Source of the DNA: Micropepsaceae bacterium
GTDB taxonomy: Bacteria > Pseudomonadota > Alphaproteobacteria > Micropepsales > Micropepsaceae
Assembly: GCA_025450355.1 (NCBI GenBank)
Contig: JANWHR010000030.1
Coordinates: 1-13,696, forward strand
Direction of reading: 5' to 3'
Length of the DNA stretch: 13,696 nt
The first letter of the stretch is position 1; each line of letters begins with the position of its first letter. Both the position numbers and the translations under genes were made by a program. Of the stretch, positions 8,940-13,696 are shown one piece after another. The notes under the pieces are model-generated. The model ran no database searches and was not told the origin of the DNA. It worked only from the letters and a program-made list of their open reading frames with translations.

Positions 8940-10961
8940 TTACATCAGTCCCGTTGAGTCACGCAGCGCCGGAAGCCAGTCGCCCAGCACGGCCTGCGGC
9001 CACGGCACGGAAAGTCCGCGGTCGAACACGACCCAGCAGAACACGCCCATTGCCGCCGCAAACACCGCCGAACGGGGCAGCTTTTCCTTGAAACCAAACC
9101 CCATATAGATGAACACGAACACCGCGATGGCCGGAATGAATCCGATCAGCGCGGCGAGCGCGACCAGTCCGATCAGCCAAAGCAGAAACTCCACCGCGCG
9201 CTTCACCGCGATGGCGGCGGGCAGCGACATCGGCTCGGGCGCCGGGCCATGCGGCGTCAGCGCCGCCGTCGCCTGATCCGCGCCGAACACTTCAGTGATC
9301 AGATTGAGCACCGCCACGATCAGCGCGGCCCAGCAGGCGGTGCGCGGCACGATCTGTTCGATTGGGGGCCAATCCGAAGAGGTGATCAATGCGCCAACGA
9401 TCACCGCAATCAGAGTCAGCGTGAACCAGGCGCGCGGCTTCAGCTTCAGATGCGCCCGCGACAGGGGGGTGACTTGCTGCGCGAGCCGTTTCACCGTATC
9501 GGTGAGCGGCCGGTACAGCGCCCAGACAATCAGCGCTGCGATTGCGATCACCACCGGACGGTAAACCCAGCGCGCGCCGTAGATCTGCAGCGATAGGAAG
9601 AGATAGCGCTCGAAAATCGGCCCGAGCACGAATCCCAGCACCATCGGCGGACGCGGCCAGGAAAACCGCTTCATGATCCATCCCAGGCTGCCGAACATCA
9701 GCAGGAAGTAGAGGTCGCCCCAGCTGCGCGTCGCCTGAAATGTTGCAACCAACACGATGGGCATGATCAGTGGCAGCAACACCTGGTGACGCATTTCGGC
9801 AAAGCGGGCGAGTTGCCGCGCGCCGACGAGACAGATCAGCGTTCCCAGGATATGGGCGAGTGTAAGACTCCAGATGATCGAATACGTGACGTCCAGATTC
9901 TTGGTCAGCATGTCCGGGCCGGGCGTCAGCCCGTGCAGCAGGAAGGCGCCCAACAGCAGTGTCATGGACGCGCCCGCCGGAATCCCGAAGGCGATCGTCG
10001 GAACCAGATGGCCGCCTTCCTTGGCGTTGTTGGATGATTCCGGCGCAATCACGCCACGGACATCACCCTGGCCGAACCGCTCCGGATTCTTCTCTGTGCG
10101 CAGGGCGTAACCATACACGATCCAGTCGATCACCGCCGATCCGATCCCCGGCACGACGCCCAGGGCTGTACCCAGCGCACTGCACCGCAACACCAACCAC
10201 CAATTGCGGAAAACGTCTCGGACGCCTTCCCACTGGCTGGATAGTTTCACGGAACCGGCATTGTTGCCCGCGATGCTTTTCCGGTTGATCGCGAGATCGG
10301 CGAGTTCAGGCAAAGCAAACAGGCCCAGCGTCACCGGGATCAACGGCACGCCATCGAACAGGTAAAGCCAATTGAACGTCCAGCGCAGCGTGCCCGTCTG
10401 CGTGCCGGAGCCGATCATGGAGATCATCAGTCCCAGACCGGCGGCGGTGAGTCCCTTCAGCGGCGCGCGTCCCGACAGCGTCGCCACCATGGAAAGACCG
10501 AATATGCTGAAAGCCAGCAGTTCGGGCGAACCGATCGCCAGCATCACCGGCTGAAGCAGGGGGACGGCCAGCGCCAGCACCAGCGCGCCAAACAGGCCGC
10601 CAACCGCTGCGGCGACAAACCCGGCCCCGAACGCGCGGCCGGCCATGCCCTGCCGCGCCATCTGGTGCCCGTCGATTGTGGTTGCGGCGGCGCCCACGGT
10701 CCCGGGCACGCCAAACAGGACCGCCGGAATCAAATCCGACGTGGTGGTGACGGCGGCCACGCCGAGCAGCAGGGCAAACGAAGTCGGCGCGTCGAGATTG
10801 TACGTAAACGGAATAAGCACCGCGAGCGCAACGACACCACCGAGGCCGGGCATGCAGCCGATGGCCAGACCGATCAGAACGCCGAGAAAAAGAATGGCGA
10901 TGCGCGGCCAGGCCAGCAGAATCTGGAGCGCATGCCACGCCATATCGAATTGCCCAGGCAT
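8940..10961 (-). CDS. Tripartite tricarboxylate transporter, fused TctA-TctB membrane protein
   Basis: Encodes 673 residues. Residues 1 to about 485 are a large TctA-type permease with its hallmarks: IGCMPGLGGVVALAVLIPFTY (about 34-54), GVPGTVGAAATTIDGHQMA (84-102), GVVPGIGSAVIDWIVYGYA (268-286) and APESSNNAKEGGHLVPTIAFGIPAG (306-330), with many hydrophobic helices. Residues about 510-665 form a four-helix TctB-like domain, normally encoded separately by a small gene. The usual TctA is about 500 residues, so this is a TctA-TctB fusion in reverse of the common gene order tctC-tctB-tctA. The system needs a periplasmic TctC-type binding protein to deliver carboxylates using an ion gradient; none is seen nearby. 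The start ATG 10961 is supported by GAGG (10971-10974) nine bases upstream. It follows two cupin genes on the same strand, separated by a REP-like element. Substrate cannot be read from the permease. Confidence 0.9.
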   Translation of the reverse strand: MPGQFDMAWHALQILLAWPRIAILFLGVLIGLAIGCMPGLGGVVALAVLIPFTYNLDAPTSFALLLGVAAVTTTSDLIPAVLFGVPGTVGAAATTIDGHQMARQGMAGRAFGAGFVAAAVGGLFGALVLALAVPLLQPVMLAIGSPELLAFSIFGLSMVATLSGRAPLKGLTAAGLGLMISMIGSGTQTGTLRWTFNWLYLFDGVPLIPVTLGLFALPELADLAINRKSIAGNNAGSVKLSSQWEGVRDVFRNWWLVLRCSALGTALGVVPGIGSAVIDWIVYGYALRTEKNPERFGQGDVRGVIAPESSNNAKEGGHLVPTIAFGIPAGASMTLLLGAFLLHGLTPGPDMLTKNLDVTYSIIWSLTLAHILGTLICLVGARQLARFAEMRHQVLLPLIMPIVLVATFQATRSWGDLYFLLMFGSLGWIMKRFSWPRPPMVLGFVLGPIFERYLFLSLQIYGARWVYRPVVIAIAALIVWALYRPLTDTVKRLAQQVTPLSRAHLKLKPRAWFTLTLIAVIVGALITSSDWPPIEQIVPRTACWAALIVAVLNLITEVFGADQATAALTPHGPAPEPMSLPAAIAVKRAVEFLLWLIGLVALAALIGFIPAIAVFVFIYMGFGFKEKLPRSAVFAAAMGVFCWVVFDRGLSVPWPQAVLGDWLPALRDSTGLM

Positions 10962-10985
10962 CTATGCCGGCCTCAGTCCAGCCCT

Positions 10986-11123
10986 GTCATGCCCGGCGAG
11001 CGCAACGCGCGAGGGAAGGACATCCATCCGCGCCGCGTCTGCGGCGCGACGAAAATTCTTTTGCCCGCGCCACTGCGCGGCTGATGGATGTCCTTCCCGC
11101 GCCTACGGCGCGCCGGGAATGAC
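10986..11123. repeat. Inverted pair of REP-like palindromic units (BIME-like element)
   Basis: The left arm, from GTCATGCCCGGC (10986) to GGGAAGGACATCCATC (ending 11028), is matched by an inverted right arm, 11083-11123, whose complement reads GTCATTCCCGGC...GGGAAGGACATCCATC. Within the structure there are three further perfect hairpins: CGCGCCGC/GCGGCGCG (11029-11036/11041-11048, loop GTCT), CCGCGC/GCGCGG (11065-11070/11075-11080, loop CACT) and CGCGCC/GGCGCG (11098-11103/11107-11112, loop TAC). The whole could fold as a cloverleaf or cruciform. It fills nearly all of the 169-base gap between the second cupin gene and the transporter gene, and has no coding capacity. Confidence 0.8.
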
Positions 11124-11130
11124 ACTTACC

Positions 11131-11676
11131 TCAAAATCCCGGGGCGTTCTCCAACTGATCGAGCCAGTTGAACCCCATCGCCTTCACGATCCGGTTGTTG
11201 ATCACGATCAGCCGCGCTTCGGTTTTTCCCGTGTTGAAGTGCTGGTGAATCGAAAACGGCGGGACGTAAATGAAGTCGCCGCGCTGCCATTCGGACTTGC
11301 GCGGCTCTGCCTCCCAGTCCCAGTGATAGGTCTCGATGCAGTCGAATTTCACGTCCCAGTGCAGGTCATGGCCCGAGCCCTCGGCAACGAAGACCACCTC
11401 TTCCCACATGTGCCGGTGCTTGCCGGAGCGGCCGCCTTCTTCGATGAACAGCATGTAGGCGTCCACGCACTGCTCGCGGGTGCCCATTTTCTCGTGCACG
11501 AGATGTTTGATCAGCCCGTCGGGCGAATGTTCAAAGGGCTGATTCTCGGCGGCAATCACGTTGGGCGCGTGTTGATACAACTCGCGATAATCGATGGAAC
11601 TGGCGATGTCTTCGGCCCGGAAATTCGCGGTATTTTTTCCGGCATGGGCAAAATCGCGTTCGTCAAGAATGCTCAT
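11131..11676 (-). CDS. Cupin domain protein with full metal-ligand set
   Basis: Encodes 181 residues with one cupin barrel. Motif 1 is GKHRHMWEEVVFVAEGSG with His87, His89 and Glu93 (or Glu92) as metal ligands; motif 2 is GDFIYVPPFSIHQHFN with His144. Between the motifs is an acidic/aromatic insertion of about 30 residues (DLHWDVKFDCIETYHWDWEAE). Cupins of this kind are small metal-dependent dioxygenases, isomerases or decarboxylases, or ligand-binding proteins; the reaction cannot be specified here. The protein has no signal peptide and should be cytoplasmic. GGAG is visible 7 bases before ATG 11676. The upstream cupin gene ends 16 bases earlier, so the two form an operon, probably continuing into the transporter gene. 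Confidence 0.88.
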   Translation of the reverse strand: MSILDERDFAHAGKNTANFRAEDIASSIDYRELYQHAPNVIAAENQPFEHSPDGLIKHLVHEKMGTREQCVDAYMLFIEEGGRSGKHRHMWEEVVFVAEGSGHDLHWDVKFDCIETYHWDWEAEPRKSEWQRGDFIYVPPFSIHQHFNTGKTEARLIVINNRIVKAMGFNWLDQLENAPGF

Positions 11677-11692
11677 CTCTGTCTCCGGATGG

Positions 11693-12301
11693 TTAGATGT
11701 CTTTGGGCGGGGTCCAATCCTCGTGGCCCTCGGGCAGCTTGTTCGGAGGATAGGAAATCATCTTCTGGTACAGCAGATGCATGAACAGGAAGAGTGGCTT
11801 GGCCTTGAACACCAGCAGGATTGCCTCATTGTCGGGGTCGTCGTTGAAATGCTGATGCACGCAGCCGTTCTCGACGAACATCACATCGCCAGCCTTCCAC
11901 TCGATGCGCCGGCCGTCATGGATGTCATGGCCGCGGCCCTTGATGATGAAAAAGCAGGCGGAGTTCAGATGCCCGTGTTTCTGGCTGTAGGCCCCCGGCG
12001 CGTAGGCTTCGATGTGGCATTCGATCGCCTGGGTGATTTTCGCCGCCGCACCGGGCGCAATCGGATGCTTGCCATAAAGATTCGGTCCGCCCTTCCAGGG
12101 CACGCTTTTCGATGAAATGATGCGCGGCGCCTCCAGCAGCTCTTTGGTCAGAAAACTGTAGGTGCCCTCGAGCGCGCGGACGAAGGTCCGCTTCTTCTGC
12201 CACCGCTCCCAAACGACCGGTGTTTCCTGATTGTGTTTTGGGCCCGGAATACCGGCATCTTCGGCCGGCTTCTGCTGCGGCGCCCCAGACGGCGGGTTCA
12301 T
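11693..12301 (-). CDS. Cupin domain protein lacking the usual glutamate ligand
   Basis: Encodes 202 residues from ATG 12301, preceded by AAGGGG about nine bases upstream; the frame extends to 12373 but without a ribosome site. After a Pro/Gln-rich start, the cupin motifs are YAPGAYSQKHGHLNSACFF (His109, His111) and GDVMFVENGCVHQHFND (His149). The position normally held by the motif 1 glutamate is Ser/Ala, so metal binding is either three-histidine or altered. The shared GHD-(I/L)-H and GD-x4-V-x-HQHFN wording shows that it is a paralogue of the following cupin. It is the first gene of the minus-strand operon and starts 161 bases from the divergent PyrK-like gene, suggesting shared control. 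Catalytic role unknown. Confidence 0.86.
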   Translation of the reverse strand: MNPPSGAPQQKPAEDAGIPGPKHNQETPVVWERWQKKRTFVRALEGTYSFLTKELLEAPRIISSKSVPWKGGPNLYGKHPIAPGAAAKITQAIECHIEAYAPGAYSQKHGHLNSACFFIIKGRGHDIHDGRRIEWKAGDVMFVENGCVHQHFNDDPDNEAILLVFKAKPLFLFMHLLYQKMISYPPNKLPEGHEDWTPPKDI

Positions 12302-12462
12302 TGGTTGCGTCCCCTTAAGTTCATGGATGAGTTCCTTTTCCGGCGCTGTAGCTCCTTCGTCAAGGCGGCACAACCCGCTGTGCCAAAATTTGAAAAACGT
12401 GTTGATTTTTGTACGGAGCTGCGCTTGATGGTCAGCTCCAGACGCCGGAGGGCGTGCACTCC
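12302..12462. promoter_or_regulatory. Divergent control region between cupin operon and pyrK-pyrD
   Basis: A 161-base region that must carry promoters for both directions. It holds an AT-rich core at about 12385-12413, unlike its GC-rich surroundings, and TTGAAA at 12390-12395, which is a 5 of 6 match to a -35 box on the plus strand but with no good -10 at the usual distance. A perfect operator-like palindrome (listed separately) abuts the AT-rich core. On the minus strand only weak hexamers are seen (TTGTGC, 17 bases, TACAGC). The arrangement is what one expects of a shared regulator site; no regulator gene is in the window. Confidence 0.5.
12367..12384. promoter_or_regulatory. Operator-like palindrome GGCACA-N6-TGTGCC
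   Basis: An 18-base perfect inverted repeat with 6-base arms, directly next to a second small palindrome CAAAATTTG (12384-12392). It lies midway in the divergent intergenic region, about 66 bases from the cupin start and 79 from the PyrK-like start, matching a dimeric regulator site. Which regulator family would bind is not determinable. Confidence 0.4.
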
Positions 12463-13329
12463 ATGCAAAATTACGGCTTTGCTTCAGATCCTTACGTCGC
12501 TGATGGTGAACCCGGCCCTGCGTCCGGCTTAGCTATTCCGGCTGAGGAATGCATCACCAGAGTTCTGAGCCATGTCTGGGTCAATGCCGAATACAAGCAC
12601 TTGGTGCTGAAAGCCTCGCCCAAAGCGCTCACCGCCAGGCCGGGTCAATTTTTCAATATTCTTTGCCCCTCGCCCGACGATGGCGACCTGTGGCTGCGCC
12701 GTCCGCAAAGCATCTTCCGGGTCGACCGCGCAGCGGGGAACATCGAATTCCTCTACAAATGCGCCGGGCGCGGCACCAAAGGAATGGCCACCCTAAAGCC
12801 GGGCGACGACTGCAATGTTGTAGGCCCCCTCGGGATCGGATTTTCGCTGAAACCCGAATGGAAGAATATCGTCGTGCTGGGACGCGGCGTGGGGTTGGCA
12901 ACGCTGGGACCGATCTCGCAACTCGCCGCCGAAAACGGCGTGGGCGTAACCGCAATCCTCTCCGCGCGTTCACCGGATCTCATCATGGTGGATGAATTGT
13001 TCGAAGAGATTGGCCGCGTCGAGCGCGTGCTGGATTCGGACGGCAGCAGCGCGGTTGAGAATGTCCAATGCATTCTCGAACAACTCATTACCGCGAAGAT
13101 TGCCGACGCCTTCTTTACCTGCGGCTCGAACCGGCTGATGCTGCTGATGAAAGAACAGGGCCGGAAACACGGAATCCCCGGCCAGGTGGCGATGGAACAG
13201 ATCATGGCCTGTGGTCTGGGCCCTTGCTATGTCTGCGTGAAAACCTTTGAGGTGAATGGGCACAAGGAATTGCGCCGGGTCTGTATCGAAGGTCCGGTGT
13301 TCGATTTGCAGGAGTGCGTGGGATGGTAG
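12463..13329 (+). CDS. pyrK: Dihydroorotate dehydrogenase electron-transfer subunit, PyrK-like
   Basis: Encodes 288 residues, slightly longer than usual PyrK (about 250-260) because of an N-terminal extension. It belongs to the ferredoxin-NADP reductase-like superfamily: an FAD-binding barrel with RPGQF (about 59-63) and RRPQSIFRVD (79-88), a CAGRGTKGMATLKPGD stretch, an NAD-binding segment VVLGRGVGLATLGPI (137-151) and a C-terminal [2Fe-2S] cluster site with Cys250-x4-Cys255-x2-Cys258-x15-Cys274 ending in VCIEGPVFD, which is the PyrK signature. It would pass electrons between NAD(H) and the flavin of the adjacent dehydrogenase in the cytoplasm. The nucleotide loop GRGVGLAT differs from the common GGGIG form. 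ATG 12463 is preferred because GGAGGG lies at 12447-12452; a TTG at 12409 is a poorer alternative. Its end overlaps the next gene by 7 bases. Confidence 0.87.
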   Translation: MQNYGFASDPYVADGEPGPASGLAIPAEECITRVLSHVWVNAEYKHLVLKASPKALTARPGQFFNILCPSPDDGDLWLRRPQSIFRVDRAAGNIEFLYKCAGRGTKGMATLKPGDDCNVVGPLGIGFSLKPEWKNIVVLGRGVGLATLGPISQLAAENGVGVTAILSARSPDLIMVDELFEEIGRVERVLDSDGSSAVENVQCILEQLITAKIADAFFTCGSNRLMLLMKEQGRKHGIPGQVAMEQIMACGLGPCYVCVKTFEVNGHKELRRVCIEGPVFDLQECVGW

Positions 13330-13696
13330 ATCTCTCGGTCCGCATCGGAAATGTGACGCTGAAGAATCCAATTATGCCGGCGTCGGGCGCATTTTCGACC
13401 GATCTGGCGCAGGTGATGGACATCAACCGTCTCGGCGCCCTGGTCGCGAAGACCGTCTCGCGCGAATACCGCATTGGCAACCCGACCCCGCGCGTTGCCG
13501 AACTCGAATGCGGCATGATCAATTCGATTGGCTTGCCGACCAAGGGAATCGGATATTTTCTCGATCATCAGGTGCCCGACTACGCGCGCTTCACGCCGCC
13601 GCTGGTGGCCTCCATTTCTGCCACCACGGCGGATGATTTTGAGGCCATGACGCGCGAAGTCTCCGCGCATCCCGATGTGGATGTCATCGAAGTCAA
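13323..13696 (+). CDS. pyrD: Dihydroorotate dehydrogenase class 1B, catalytic subunit, partial (5' part)
   Basis: The first 124 residues are present; the gene runs off the right edge. The opening MVDLSVRIGNVTLKNPIMPA, then SGAF, RLGALVAKTVS, GNPTPRVAELECGMINSIGLPTKGI and PPLVASISATTADDFEAM match the N-terminal half of the FMN barrel of class 1B dihydroorotate dehydrogenase, which oxidises dihydroorotate to orotate with NAD through PyrK. The catalytic-cysteine loop would lie beyond the window. PreA-type dihydropyrimidine dehydrogenase subunits are related and cannot be excluded from this portion. AGGAG at 13310-13314 precedes ATG 13323 by eight bases, and the ATG overlaps the stop of the PyrK-like gene, indicating coupled translation of a two-subunit enzyme. 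Confidence 0.87.
   Translation, partial: MVDLSVRIGNVTLKNPIMPASGAFSTDLAQVMDINRLGALVAKTVSREYRIGNPTPRVAELECGMINSIGLPTKGIGYFLDHQVPDYARFTPPLVASISATTADDFEAMTREVSAHPDVDVIEV

Noticed and set aside
8800..9108. Short plus-strand frames over the 3' end of the transporter gene
   Set aside because: Composition and overlap with a well-supported gene mark them as shadows.
10645..11784. Plus-strand open frame of about 379 codons
   Set aside because: It crosses the transporter start, the palindromic element and a cupin gene; this patchwork cannot be one real protein.
12409..12462. TTG start for the PyrK-like protein
   Set aside because: No ribosome site in front of it, whereas ATG 12463 has GGAGGG upstream.

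Overview
The window looks like a chromosomal segment of a GC-rich alphaproteobacterium, probably Rhizobiales-like. The evidence is the block carA / GatB-YqeY / dnaG / rpoD with carA divergent, a sigma-70 with the alphaproteobacterial region 1.1-1.2 wording, and dispersed intergenic palindromes of a type common in that class. Genus cannot be named from the sequence alone.

Layout. Bases 1-475 (minus) are the 5' part of soxC, a Tat-exported molybdopterin sulfane dehydrogenase subunit, cut by the window edge. Bases 537-1730 (minus) are carA, the glutaminase subunit of carbamoyl-phosphate synthase. Divergently, 1868-6777 (plus) carry a GatB/YqeY-domain protein, DNA primase dnaG, and the housekeeping sigma factor rpoD, the last two separated by a single base. 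This resembles the macromolecular synthesis arrangement (without rpsU). RpoD is unusually long, with a Lys/Ala/Pro-rich N-terminal tail and a Pro-rich insertion. Bases 6840-7467 (plus) hold two small exported proteins, one a likely lipoprotein, bracketed by two copies of a GC-rich palindromic repeat. Bases 7555-8637 (minus) encode a secreted NHL beta-propeller protein, followed by a 302-base gene-free stretch with hairpins.

The accessory part is 8940-13696. On the minus strand, a tandem pair of paralogous cupins (one missing the usual glutamate metal ligand) is followed, after a striking inverted pair of REP-like palindromes, by a tripartite tricarboxylate transporter membrane protein in which TctA and TctB are fused. 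On the plus strand, across a 161-base divergent control region with a perfect GGCACA-N6-TGTGCC palindrome, lie an iron-sulfur/flavin electron-transfer subunit of the PyrK family and, overlapping it by 7 bases, a class 1B dihydroorotate dehydrogenase (pyrD) cut by the right edge.

How they may work together: the left half is housekeeping (pyrimidine/arginine precursor supply, replication priming, transcription). The right half reads as a compact metabolic island: importer membrane component, small cupin proteins and an NAD-linked flavoprotein dehydrogenase pair. A role in uptake and oxidation or reduction of an orotate-like or other carboxylated substrate is inference only. Plain pyrimidine biosynthesis by PyrDK beside unrelated genes is the conservative alternative. 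I saw no tRNA, rRNA, CRISPR array, transposase or integrase.
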